Source of the DNA: Pseudohongiella sp.
Lineage (GTDB): Bacteria; Pseudomonadota; Gammaproteobacteria; Pseudomonadales; Pseudohongiellaceae
Length of the DNA: 64,000 nucleotides
Direction: 5' to 3'
NCBI GenBank assembly: GCA_013204155.1
Contig: JABMOK010000011.1
Span: forward strand, 1-64,000
The notes under the pieces: generated by a model
The model's database searches: none
The model's input: only the letters and a program-made list of their open reading frames with translations
Told to the model about the DNA's origin: nothing
Made by a program: the position numbers and the translations under genes
Shown here: positions 9,784-19,600 of the stretch, one piece after another
How the letters are laid out: every line of letters begins with the position of its first letter
Numbering within the stretch: the first letter of the stretch is position 1

Positions 9784-10818
9784 ATGGATATTACAGAATT
9801 ATTGGGTTTTAGCGTTAAACAGGGAGCGTCTGATCTGCACATTACTGCGGGTATGCCCCCATTGATACGTGTAGACGGGGATATACGACGTATCAACGTG
9901 CCGGAGATGGATCACAAAGAAGTACACCAGCTGATTTATGAAATCATGAATGACAAACAGCGCAAAGACTATGAAGAGTTTTGGGAAACTGACTTCTCAT
10001 TTGAAATTCCTAATCTGGCCCGATTTCGGGTGAACGCTTTTATGCAGAATCGTGGCGCCGCCGCCGTGTTTAGAACCATTCCTTCCAAAGTACTGTCGAT
10101 GGAAAACCTGGGAATGGGTGAGATTTTCAAGAAGATTGCCGATGTGCCGCGTGGACTGGTGGTGATAACCGGACCAACTGGATCTGGCAAGAGTACTACG
10201 CTGGCGGCGATGGTAGACTATATAAATGATTCCAAATATGAGCATATTCTCACCATTGAAGATCCGATAGAATTCGTTCATCAAAGTAAGAAATGTCTGG
10301 TGAACCAGCGCGAAGTGCATCGCGATACTCATGGATTTAACGAAGCTCTCCGCTCAGCTTTGCGTGAAGACCCCGACATTATTTTAGTCGGTGAATTGAG
10401 AGATCTCGAAACAATTCGTTTGGCCTTAACCGCGGCGGAAACCGGCCATTTGGTATTCGGCACATTACACACCACATCTGCTGCAAAAACTATCGACAGA
10501 ATAATCGATGTATTTCCGGCGGCAGAAAAAGATATGGTTCGATCGATGTTGTCTGAATCATTGCAGTCAGTAGTTTCGCAGACGCTATTGAAGAAGCCTG
10601 GCGGTGGTCGTATAGCGGCCCACGAAATCATGATGGGCACATCGGCAATTCGAAACCTGATTCGGGAAGATAAAGTAGCGCAGATGTATTCAGCCATTCA
10701 AACAGGAGCAGGAGTTGGAATGCAGACATTGGATCAATGTCTAAAAGAACTGTTGGCAAAGGGTTTGATTAGTCGGGAAGAAGCAAAATCCAAGGCAAAA
10801 ATGCCCGATTCTTTTTAG
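9784..10818 (+). CDS. pilT: Type IV pilus retraction ATPase PilT
   Basis: Hexameric ATPase that depolymerises type IV pili and powers twitching motility. 344 residues. Walker A GPTGSGKST at residues 130-138, Asp box around 155-165 (LTIEDPIEF), Walker B DPDIILVGELRD near 197-207, His box GHLVFGTLHT and the C-terminal AIRNLIREDK retraction motif are present. A strong AAGGAAGG ribosome-binding site precedes the ATG. The usual downstream partner pilU is absent here; the next gene, ruvX, faces it. Confidence 0.96.
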   Translation: MDITELLGFSVKQGASDLHITAGMPPLIRVDGDIRRINVPEMDHKEVHQLIYEIMNDKQRKDYEEFWETDFSFEIPNLARFRVNAFMQNRGAAAVFRTIPSKVLSMENLGMGEIFKKIADVPRGLVVITGPTGSGKSTTLAAMVDYINDSKYEHILTIEDPIEFVHQSKKCLVNQREVHRDTHGFNEALRSALREDPDIILVGELRDLETIRLALTAAETGHLVFGTLHTTSAAKTIDRIIDVFPAAEKDMVRSMLSESLQSVVSQTLLKKPGGGRIAAHEIMMGTSAIRNLIREDKVAQMYSAIQTGAGVGMQTLDQCLKELLAKGLISREEAKSKAKMPDSF

Positions 10819-10910
10819 TTGTCCCCGCAGAGAATTCATCTTGCATGAAAGCTGTCCGAAGAGAGAGCTGAAGATAGAACAGGGACAAAGGGGAAAAGAA
10901 CGAGAGAAGG

Positions 10911-11372
10911 CTAGCGCTGATTGGCTTGATTACTAAATTCGGTGAACCAGTTTTCCAAAATAATTTGAGCGGCGATATCATCGATAGCGGTTCTCTTTTT
11001 TGAGCCCCTATTTTCTTCAAGCGCTTGCTCGGCAGCCGCCTGTGACGAAAGCCTTTCGTCCATGCCATAACAAGGTTTGTTAAATCGGCCATTAAGGCGA
11101 TTGGAAAATTTTACTGCCCGCCGCAATAGCTCGCTCTCGGATCCATCAAGATTGTAAGGCAAGCCGATGACGAATAGGTCAGGAGTCCATTCCGCAATCA
11201 GGGATTCGATTTCATTCCAGTCTGGAATACCGTCTTTGGCTTTTAGCACCTTTATCGCTTTTGCTGTGCCGGTTAGGCTTTGCCCGAAGGCCACACCAAT
11301 TCTCTGCGTTCCATAATCGAAGCCTAGAGCCGACAGGGGCTTGGTGTTAGCGGGGAAAGTTGTAGGAATCAC
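10911..11372 (-). CDS. ruvX: Putative pre-16S rRNA nuclease YqgF/RuvX
   Basis: 153-residue RNase-H-fold nuclease involved in maturing the 5' end of 16S rRNA; once thought to be a Holliday junction resolvase. Catalytic acidic residues lie in GFDYGTQRIGVAFG at the N-terminus, and in the MDERLSS and IDDIAAQIIL blocks. GTG start. It lies 27 bases downstream of yqgE, as in Pseudomonas and many relatives. Confidence 0.93.
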   Translation of the reverse strand: MIPTTFPANTKPLSALGFDYGTQRIGVAFGQSLTGTAKAIKVLKAKDGIPDWNEIESLIAEWTPDLFVIGLPYNLDGSESELLRRAVKFSNRLNGRFNKPCYGMDERLSSQAAAEQALEENRGSKKRTAIDDIAAQIILENWFTEFSNQANQR

Positions 11373-11399
11373 AGGTCTAACTCGACTTTTTTGTTTTAG

Positions 11400-11978
11400 C
11401 TACGAATGGCCAGTGGCAGGGGAAATTTGTCGCAAGTCTATGCCCAGTATCGCGGCCGCTTGCTGAATTTTGTTAGCATGGTCGCGAGAAAAGATTAAGT
11501 CGGTATCCGCAGGCACTGTAAGCCAGGCGTTGGCGCCTATTTCCTGTTCCAGTTGTCCCGCTTCCCAACCGGCGCAGCCCAGTGCAATCGCGTAATTTTC
11601 AGGGCCATTGCCGGCTGCAATATCTTGCAAAATCGTTCTCGAAGTGCAAATGCTGATCTTGGCTGTAACGGAGACTGACGATTCCCAGCCATCACCACCA
11701 TCATGGATAATAAACCCCTTGTCCCTTTCAACCGGCCCGCCAGTAAGTACCTGCTGCTCTTGAAAAGGGCCTTTGTCTATACTGCAGACAATGCCTAATT
11801 CATCAAATAGCTCTGCAACAGTAGCGCGTAAGGGTTTATTTATAATGACTCCAAGGGCGCCTTCATGGTCGTGCTTCCACAAATAGGTGACGGTATTTGA
11901 AAAATAGGAGTCCAGCATTTGTGGCATCGCAATTAGGAATTGATCTTGCAGATAGTCTGAGCTGGTTTTTTCATTCAT
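11400..11978 (-). CDS. yqgE: YqgE/AlgH family protein
   Basis: 192-residue DUF179 protein. Characteristic blocks are FLIAMPQMLDSYF near the N-terminus, HDHEGALGVIINKPL, VLTGGPVERDKGF and ALGCAGWEAGQLEQEI. The molecular role is not known; in Pseudomonas the gene is called algH and lies in the same place between a tonB and ruvX. Cotranscribed with ruvX. Confidence 0.92.
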   Translation of the reverse strand: MNEKTSSDYLQDQFLIAMPQMLDSYFSNTVTYLWKHDHEGALGVIINKPLRATVAELFDELGIVCSIDKGPFQEQQVLTGGPVERDKGFIIHDGGDGWESSVSVTAKISICTSRTILQDIAAGNGPENYAIALGCAGWEAGQLEQEIGANAWLTVPADTDLIFSRDHANKIQQAAAILGIDLRQISPATGHS

Positions 11979-12043
11979 GAAATTTGTTGTCTCAGCAGTT
12001 GTCGTTGCGGATGTATTAGTAAAGCTGCGCTGGCAAAAACGCC

Positions 12044-12919
12044 CTAGTAACTCGTTAGTGCATTTCCTTCATGGAAGCGCCAGGTGCGAATAATTTCCAG
12101 TATATCAGCTTCGGCTCGCATTTCCTCCGGGAAGGGATCAAAGGGGGCGGCAAGTTTCACAATTTCAACCGCGGCTTGATCCAGAATACTATGGCCTGAG
12201 GATTGTAGTATCTGAATTTCTTCAACCTCGCCACTGGGCAACAGTGCTACCAGAAGGCGGAGACTGCCATACAGTTTCAATTTTCGTGCTTGTTCTGGAT
12301 AATTAATATTTCCTACGGCTTCTACTCTTCGTCGCCAGCCATCTAAATAGAGTGCGTCTCGGGTTTTTTTCGTCGAGGCGGAAGAAATTGTATATTTCTT
12401 TGGGCGTTTTGCGTACGCCTGTCTTTGCAAGTCCAGCTGAGCCTGCAGGCTCGCTATTGCCAGACTTAGTTCATTCGGCGTCGCCTTCTCCGAAAGTAAT
12501 TGTTGCTGATCGGGCTTCAGCTCATCCAGTCGCTGTTGTGCTTGTTGTGCGTTCTGGAATGAAGAAATGACAGCGATATCCTGAACTTCGTTATCATTGC
12601 TGGTTTCCGGCGCTTGCGGAATAGGGACTATCTCTTGTATGACATCATCATTAAATTCAGATTCGAACGGAGTACTAGGCGCTGCTCTTGAATCGAGAGC
12701 GCCGCTACCAATTTGATTTTCCTGGGCGAGGAAATCAGCATCGTCTGGCGCGAATTCGCTACGGTACTGCGCCATGGTGATTTCCAGAGAAGATTCGCTA
12801 TTGAGTTCTTCCAGGTAGCTAAAACCTACACCAAGAATAATAATGGCATGCACGCAAGCGGAGAGAAAAATAGTAAAGCCGAAACGTTCTCTGGAAAGAT
12901 CGTCGTCGGTATTAGCCAT
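12044..12919 (-). CDS. Energy transducer TonB family protein
   Basis: 291-residue inner-membrane protein: a short cytoplasmic N-terminus, one membrane helix at about residues 14-36, a variable periplasmic spacer with Gln-rich and Glu/Pro segments, and a C-terminal TonB domain (from about residue 195: YPEQARKLKLYGSL, LPSGEVEEIQILQSSG, and the TWRF end). The spacer lacks the long Pro-Lys stretch of classical TonB. No exbB/exbD nearby. The position between yqgE and gshB matches Pseudomonas tonB3, which is linked to twitching motility, so a role with type IV pili rather than iron uptake is plausible but inferred. Confidence 0.85.
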   Translation of the reverse strand: MANTDDDLSRERFGFTIFLSACVHAIIILGVGFSYLEELNSESSLEITMAQYRSEFAPDDADFLAQENQIGSGALDSRAAPSTPFESEFNDDVIQEIVPIPQAPETSNDNEVQDIAVISSFQNAQQAQQRLDELKPDQQQLLSEKATPNELSLAIASLQAQLDLQRQAYAKRPKKYTISSASTKKTRDALYLDGWRRRVEAVGNINYPEQARKLKLYGSLRLLVALLPSGEVEEIQILQSSGHSILDQAAVEIVKLAAPFDPFPEEMRAEADILEIIRTWRFHEGNALTSY

Positions 12920-12944
12920 GTGCGTGCCTCATACAGGGTTGCGC

Positions 12945-13901
12945 TCAGTTTTTGGTCTGCAATTTTTGCTGAATGCAGTCCATTAAATCACCGGCGATGT
13001 CGAGATTAAAGGCCCGGTCAATTTCGCGGACACAGGTAGGGCTAGTGACGTTTATTTCAGTGAGATAATCACCAATAACATCCAATCCGACAAAGAGTAA
13101 ACCTTTTTCACGCATTACGGGCCCGACTTGTTCACATATCCAGCGATCTCTGTCGCTGAGTTCCTGAGCAACACCACTGCCGCCGGCGGCCAAATTACCC
13201 CTGTTTTCACCAGCGGCCGGGATTCTCGCCAGGGCATAGTTCACTGGTTCACCATTAACCAGCAGGATGCGTTTATCCCCATTGACGATATCCGGGATGA
13301 ATTTCTGCGCCATTATATGCTGTCGACCGCCGTCGGTCAGGGTTTCGATAACAACGCCTAAGTTTGCATCGCCTGGCTTAATTCGAAAGATCGAAGCTCC
13401 ACCCATTCCATCGAGGGGTTTATATATTACATCTTCGTGCTGCAGGTGAAATGCCTTTAGCTTTTGAGCAGAAGAAGCAACGATAAGCGGGGGACAGCAT
13501 TGTGGAAATTGGGTGGCAAACAGTTTTTCATTGCAATCACGCAGGCTTCTCGGGTCATTGACGATCAATGTTCCGTCACGTTGCGCCTGCTCGAGCAAAT
13601 ACGTCGAGTACACATAATCCATATCGAAGGGAGGATCCTTTCGCATCAGAATGACATCCAGCTCAGATAATGCGATGTCGGACTCAGATCCGAAGCTATA
13701 CCAATCCTTTTCGTCGTCTTTTACCGTGAGCGCTCGACCAGTTGCCCTGCAATTCCCATGATCCAGATACAGATCAGATTGCAGCATATAGTGAATTGTC
13801 CAGCCCCGGCTCTGGGCCGCCAACAGCATGGCTAGAGTTGTGTCTTTCTTAACCGTGATAGATTCGATCGGATCCATCACCACACCAAGTTTTACATCCA
13901 T
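12945..13901 (-). CDS. gshB: Glutathione synthetase
   Basis: ATP-grasp ligase that adds glycine to gamma-glutamylcysteine. Starting at the ATG of MDVKLGVVMDPIES gives 318 residues, as in homologues; the open frame extends 15 codons upstream without family similarity. Key blocks: MRKDPPFDMDYVYSTYLLE, VNDPRSLRDCNEKL, KPLDGMGGASIFR (ATP loop), and VTSPTCVREID at the C-terminus. Its partner gshA is at 47.9 kb. Confidence 0.95.
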   Translation of the reverse strand: MDVKLGVVMDPIESITVKKDTTLAMLLAAQSRGWTIHYMLQSDLYLDHGNCRATGRALTVKDDEKDWYSFGSESDIALSELDVILMRKDPPFDMDYVYSTYLLEQAQRDGTLIVNDPRSLRDCNEKLFATQFPQCCPPLIVASSAQKLKAFHLQHEDVIYKPLDGMGGASIFRIKPGDANLGVVIETLTDGGRQHIMAQKFIPDIVNGDKRILLVNGEPVNYALARIPAAGENRGNLAAGGSGVAQELSDRDRWICEQVGPVMREKGLLFVGLDVIGDYLTEINVTSPTCVREIDRAFNLDIAGDLMDCIQQKLQTKN

Positions 13902-14156
13902 TCTATCAGTCCTGTTATAAACGTGGCGGCCGTGAGCATGAGCCATAGTGGTCAGTCTGTCTTCTTCCAGGGGTGGCCTATTGCCTGGATAGCCGCCGTT
14001 GCCTCAAACCCGCCAGAATCTCGGCGAAATCATATCTCACTTTATTGGCAGAAGCGATTCGGTGAAAATCGGCATAATCTTAAGGCATCAATGATTTTTC
14101 TGCTTCCAGCCTAAAGTCGTTATACTAGCCACTTCGACACTCCTGAATGGATCAAC

Positions 14157-14669
14157 GTGAAAACTTTCGGATTTGCCTGGGGCATAGGAGGCGTTCTTCT
14201 CCTGCTTGCATTTGCAATTTTTAGACTAACGCCGATAGCGCTGGCTCTGGGGGACTCCCCTCTGAGTCTGCTGCATTGGGCGGCGTTGGTCTTTAGCGTG
14301 CTAACTATGGCTTATGCGGAAGGTTATCGAGGATTCTACTTGGGCTTCGCCCCCCGGGTAGTGACGCGGGCCAATTATCTGCGAGATAATCCCCGCCTCG
14401 CTCATGTTGTTCTCGCTCCGCTTTTCTGCATGGGATATATCTACGCTACCCGCAAGCGTCAGGTGCTATCTTTCGCTGTTACCCTGATGGTCATTAGCTT
14501 CGTTATGATTGCACGCCTTCTGCCGCAACCCTGGCGCGGCATTGTGGACGCGGGAGTGGTGGTGGGCCTGGGGATAGGAATATTTTCTATTTTCTATTTT
14601 CTGCTACTAGTGAGCAAAAGCCCGGAGCGTGTTCACATCTCGGCGGAAGTGCCCAGTGACAAATACTAA
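14157..14669 (+). CDS. Conserved hypothetical four-helix membrane protein
   Basis: 170 residues, GTG start. Four hydrophobic helices at roughly residues 5-27, 35-55, 100-121 and 128-152. The loop after helix 2 holds an unusual conserved-looking block, YAEGYRGFYLGFAPRVV, followed by a Cys-containing LAPLFCMGY segment. I do not recognise a named family; proteins like this occur beside gshB in other gammaproteobacteria. A TATACT hexamer at 14121-14126 is a possible -10 element. Overlaps the start of the next glycosyltransferase, so likely cotranscribed. Confidence 0.7.
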   Translation: MKTFGFAWGIGGVLLLLAFAIFRLTPIALALGDSPLSLLHWAALVFSVLTMAYAEGYRGFYLGFAPRVVTRANYLRDNPRLAHVVLAPLFCMGYIYATRKRQVLSFAVTLMVISFVMIARLLPQPWRGIVDAGVVVGLGIGIFSIFYFLLLVSKSPERVHISAEVPSDKY

Positions 14670-15618
14670 TCCTGTGACTAATAATCCCACCACTGTTGGT
14701 CTCAGGGAAAGCAGCGGTTCCAGTACAGGGAGAAGCTGTGCGGTGGTAGTGACCTACAAGCCCGAGATTACGCCACTATTGAAATTATTGAGGCAGTTGA
14801 ACAAGGAAACGGACTTTATTGTGATCGACAACGGGACTCCGGGTTCAGCGTCATTGGTGGAATCGATTACGGTCTATGATCGCTGCCTGAAGCTTATTCG
14901 ACTGCACGACAATGAAGGTCTGGCGAAGGCGCTAAATCGCGGGATCGCGTGGGCAGTAGAGAATAACTATGACTATGTTTTCCTTTTTGATCAGGACAGC
15001 AGTCTTTGCGACCTATTCATAAGTCGAATGCTTTCAGCCTATGTTGATGCCGATCAGTACAGCAAGAGGGGGTTAGCGGCCCTGGGCCCAAGAGTTATTA
15101 ATCCGCAGACGATGCGGCAAACGCCATTCAAATTGTTTAATCGATTTTTTCTTCGTTCTAACCGAACCTTTGCCAACAGCAAAAATTATTTTGTCGCAGA
15201 CTTTTTGATTACGTCAGGTTCATTGATAGTGTTGAAATATATCGATGAGATAGGTGCTATGAAGGAGAGCTATTTCATAGACAATGTGGATCTGGAATGG
15301 TGCTTTCGCGCCAAGTCAAAAGGCTTCGATATCGTCGGTACCGACGAGGCAGTGCTCTACCATGCGATTGGTGAGCGCAGCATGAACCCCTTGGTTAGAG
15401 CGGGGATTATGGCGCAGCATAATCCATCACGAACCTACTATTCGAGCAGGAACAGGGTTCATCTGTATAGAGTCGCTTATTCGCCCTGGGGATGGAAATT
15501 ACGCGACATAGTTCGATTCACTCTTAAGGCGACATGGTTACTAGTCTCTTCACATGATCGCAAACTGTACTGGCACAATATTTGTTCTGGCATTAGAGAT
15601 GCCAAATCTCTAAGCTGA
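14656..15618 (+). CDS. Family 2 glycosyltransferase, rhamnosyltransferase-like
   Basis: About 320 residues, GT-A fold. VVVTYKPE starts the nucleotide-sugar domain, EGLAKALNRGI and FLFDQDSS (metal-binding DxD-type site) follow, and FIDNVDLEWCFRAKSKG is the acceptor-side ED motif. This combination is typical of the RfbF/WbbL-like rhamnosyltransferases of O-antigen and exopolysaccharide clusters. I start at a GTG with a GGAAG six bases upstream; an upstream GTG at 14629 is also open. It overlaps the membrane protein gene by 14 bases. Confidence 0.85.
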   Translation: MTNTNPVTNNPTTVGLRESSGSSTGRSCAVVVTYKPEITPLLKLLRQLNKETDFIVIDNGTPGSASLVESITVYDRCLKLIRLHDNEGLAKALNRGIAWAVENNYDYVFLFDQDSSLCDLFISRMLSAYVDADQYSKRGLAALGPRVINPQTMRQTPFKLFNRFFLRSNRTFANSKNYFVADFLITSGSLIVLKYIDEIGAMKESYFIDNVDLEWCFRAKSKGFDIVGTDEAVLYHAIGERSMNPLVRAGIMAQHNPSRTYYSSRNRVHLYRVAYSPWGWKLRDIVRFTLKATWLLVSSHDRKLYWHNICSGIRDAKSLS

Positions 15619-15624
15619 TTTCGC

Positions 15625-16596
15625 ATGGATACAAAGCCGAAAATAGCCATACTGCTTTCCACCTACAATGGCGAAAAATTTCTTGCCGAACAGCTCGATT
15701 CTATCCTCAATCAAAGTTATGACAATTTTTTGATAGTAGTGCGCGACGATGGCTCCAGCGATGGAACTGTCTCAGTGTTGCAGCAATACCTGGCGGAAAA
15801 CCCGGGCCGCTTCCATTTAGTCGAACAAGATAATATCAACAGGGGTGCAAGCGGAAGTTTCTCCTGTTTGATCGAATACACACTCTCTAAGAAAGCCAGT
15901 CTCGGATTAGATAGGGCCTATATGATGTTTTGTGATCAGGATGATATCTGGTTTAACAGCAAGATAGAGGAGCAAGTTACCGCCATGTTGCAAGCCGAGG
16001 AAATGGGCATGGATAAAGAAAGAAAAGGCTCGCAAATTGACAAATCCGAAATTGTGCCCGTCCTTATTCATAGTGATCTACAAGTTGTATCGGAACAAAA
16101 TAGCGTAATTGCCAAGTCCTTTATAAAATACCAGGGTCTGGAAATTGAGAGGAATCGATTTCAACATCTCGTGGTTAGCAATTTAGTAACCGGTTGTACG
16201 GCATTTATTAATGAATCTCTTGCCGAGAAAGCGGTTCCGGTTCCTGAGAAAGCCATTATGCATGACTGGTGGTTGGCTGTGGTAGCGACGGCGTTTGGAA
16301 AGCTGATATTTCTAGACGTTCCGCTTGTCCGCTATCGACAGCATGGAAGTAACACCATTGGTGCGAAGGAGTTCATCAAGCCCACTCCTGTTAGTCTGTC
16401 ATTTTGGCGGCGAGTGTTTGCCAGGAAGACGAACGGACATCTGATTGAAGTCGCAAATCAGGCTTACGAGTTCAGGCAACGTTTCGGCAAGCAGCTATCG
16501 ACACGAGAAAACATGGGGCTACGAATTTCAGCCGCTATGAAGATTCGTATTGGGATAGTGCAGAGGATAGCATATCGAATTTCTCGTCGTTTCTAG
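15625..16596 (+). CDS. Family 2 glycosyltransferase
   Basis: 323-residue GT-A enzyme starting with IAILLSTYNGEKFLAEQL. RDDGSSDGT (nucleotide binding), MFCDQDDIW (DxD metal site) and MHDWWLAVVA (acceptor-site region) are seen. This subgroup is found in rhamnan, O-antigen and teichoic-type polymer clusters; donor and acceptor cannot be read from the sequence. It follows the previous transferase after six bases and ends 15 bases before the convergent three-module transferase. Confidence 0.85.
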   Translation: MDTKPKIAILLSTYNGEKFLAEQLDSILNQSYDNFLIVVRDDGSSDGTVSVLQQYLAENPGRFHLVEQDNINRGASGSFSCLIEYTLSKKASLGLDRAYMMFCDQDDIWFNSKIEEQVTAMLQAEEMGMDKERKGSQIDKSEIVPVLIHSDLQVVSEQNSVIAKSFIKYQGLEIERNRFQHLVVSNLVTGCTAFINESLAEKAVPVPEKAIMHDWWLAVVATAFGKLIFLDVPLVRYRQHGSNTIGAKEFIKPTPVSLSFWRRVFARKTNGHLIEVANQAYEFRQRFGKQLSTRENMGLRISAAMKIRIGIVQRIAYRISRRF

Positions 16597-16610
16597 CTAA
16601 CAATTCGACA

Positions 16611-19600
16611 TTATTCGAATATCTCAGCTACGGCGCTGCGAAATTTTTCTTGGGAACAATCGCGAATAATCGCATCAAGCGCCGTGTCTCGTATCGATTG
16701 CCATAACTCAGCATCCTGATAGAGTCTGATGCATTGATTGGCAAAATCTTTGACACTATCAGCTACTAACAATTGTTGTTCATCAGACCAGCCTAGCTGC
16801 TTAGCGAGTAAAGCCGTAGTCACCGATGGCAGGCCCATCGCGGCCGCCTCATGAACTTTATGAGGGATGCCGGCGGAAAATCGAGTTGGTGCTATAAAAA
16901 TACGGCAGGAATTGTACATTTCGTTAATTGAATCCAGACGGCCGGTAAAAACCACATTCTCTTTTTCTACAGTAGCGAGTGACGGAGCAGAATTATCGCC
17001 AACCACATACAGCACAATTTCTGGCATTGCCTGCTCAATTAGAGGAAAGACGTTAATTAGAAACCAAAGCAGCGAATCTACATTTGGTGAGCCCTCATCT
17101 CTTAGTGCCCCGACAAACAGGATTCCCTTTCTCTCCTGATAGACGTTCGGGCCCGGCGAGCTTTGTAGAGAATGTCCAAGTACCACCGTATTGTGATATC
17201 CATAATCTTGAAATATTTTTTCTTCACTCTCAGACACGGCAATAATTTTCCCCGCTAGCCGAGCCGTCTCCAACTCTTTGTTAATCAATTCTTTCTGTTC
17301 ATTTTCTGAAATTTCATTGCCTAGGATTTTCTCCTGCAAAATCTCTCTAGGAGAAGAGACAGCCTCGGCATCATAGATTATCTTTGCGTTACCCGCTAAG
17401 CCTGGATTGCTGCTAAGGACATGGTTGAAAAATTCCATGTTGTGAACACGACTAACGACGATAAATTGGTAGAAATCACTACGTTGATTCAGAAAGGACC
17501 GAAGTCCATCTCGACCACTATTTAAAATGACTTCGATATTTTTTGAAAGAGTTGTATAAATCTCATCCCAACTATCCTCCGGGTAGAGCAAGGGATAGAA
17601 ACTAATATTTAGTTTCAGCTTACTGAGTTCGTGGAGAAAGGTTGAGCAACGTGGATATCCTACTCCAAGACTCGGATGTGGAACCCTGTCATCAATCACC
17701 AACACATTGGGGTGAGTATTACTGGTTCGTGCTCGCAAATAATTCGCTGGATCATTCGAAAATTGTTTGCTCAGAAAGTTTTCGTGTTTGCTACAAAGAA
17801 TTTCACGATGCGCCGCCTGCAAACTCAATGCGCCACTTAAGCCGCCTGAGCTAGCGAACTCATAATGGGTTATCTGGACGGCAGGATTGTAGACAATTCG
17901 CAGACCCTGCTCTCGCAGTCTAATGCAAAAGTCCGATTCCTCGTAGTAGGCCGGAGCGAAGTCCTCGTCGAAGCCGCCAAGATCTGTAAAAGTCTCTCGG
18001 CGGAACAATAAAAACGCCCCCGAGCAATAGTCGACATCGCGCTGAAACATAAATTCGGGATTATCTGCGGGCTGGCCGCGACCGTAACCAAGACAGGCGC
18101 CATCACTAAAGATTATGCTTCCAGCCTCTTGCAGGCGGCCATCGAGTAATTTTATTTTGGCACCGACGGCGCCAATGCCCCTGTCTGCCTCTATGCACGC
18201 CAGGGCATTGGATAGCGTCTGCTTCTCGAGCAATGCATCGTTATTTAGTAGGAGAATAGTTTTCCCGGTCGCCAGTTCAGCGGCCTGGTTCACTGCCCTA
18301 ACGAAGCCCAGGTTTTCCTGATTTCGTTCGATGTCAGCATTTTCAATTCGATCGAGCAGTTGATCTGTCCCATCGCTTGAACAATTGTCGATAATGATCA
18401 ATTGATAAGGGGTATCCGCATACTGCAATATCGATTGCAAGCATAACAAGCTCAAGTGTGCCTGATTGTAGAAGATCAGAATAATGGAAATTTGCGGTGC
18501 TTTTTCGTCGGGGAAACGCAGCCTGGCGGAACTTGTTAAGAATTTTTTGAATGCTATGCTTGCCCTTTCGTCAAACTCAGCCTTTGGGCTTTTATCATCG
18601 ACATAAGCCTCGCTACTGGAAGATGTACTCGTATTCGAGTCATTCAAAGTTTCATGACTACTTTGTTCCCCAATACTTGGCGTCCGGTCGCGGGGGCTTG
18701 GTGTAACGGAATTTTTTAGCCAGCGCAGGGGTGCGGTCATGCGCCAGAATATGGAATTTTCGATTAGGCTATGTGCATGTTCCAGGCGCTGAGCATGCGC
18801 TTCAAGTTGTCTGTAATCAGCTTGTAGATTACGCGAATATTCTTCTGCCTCGACTAAAGCATCGGCTGTCAAAAACTGATGGCTTGCATTCTCAGGCGCC
18901 GATTCTACGGTCGAGCCTCTCTCGAGATAGAGATTGTCAGCAGCTGCCAGAACTATATCGTCTATTGAAGTTGATGATGCCGACTGTCGCTTAGCGATGG
19001 CTTCCCTCTCTGCAGGGATGCCAGACAAGTAGTTGTGTCCGATAAGTCGGTTCTGCCATCGGGACTGCATATAGGTATGTTCTTGCAAGGCTCTGCTGCG
19101 ATTTGACGGGTGTTCATCACTTTTTCGAGAAACGGACTCATGATGAATCAATACGACTTCGGGATGCAGAAGAACCGGAAAGCCTTTTTCGGCGAGGCGA
19201 AGGCAGAGGTCAACATCGTTAAAGGCAACCGCTAGCTGATCTTCGTTGAATCCACCCAGGCGCAGGAATAAGGATTTTCTGATCAGCATGCATGCCGCGG
19301 TAATCGCATCTACTGCAAATGGTAAGGATATCGATTTACTTGCCAGGTAATCCGATTTCTCGCCGCTGGCAATATGCCGACCGACGGATTTTTCATCGAG
19401 AGCAATACCGGCATGTTGAATAGTGGAATCGGGATACAGCAGTGTGCAACCCACAGCGCCAACGGCTTCGTTTCTGGCAATTGTAAGAAGCTTGCTCAGC
19501 CAATTCTTGTCAATAATCTCGATATCGTTATTAAGAAAGCAGAGGATGTCGCTTTCACATTGAGTTGCGGCAAAATTGTTGATGGCCGAAAAATTAAAGG

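Noticed and set aside
10819-10886. TTGTCCC and GGGACAA inverted pair between pilT and ruvX
   Set aside because: Seven-base arms about 50 bases apart; likely chance, though the GGGACA core recalls the element at 49.7 kb.
14629-14655. Upstream GTG start of the first glycosyltransferase
   Set aside because: The extra residues are basic and unlike the family, and the GTG at 14656 has the better-spaced GGAAG.
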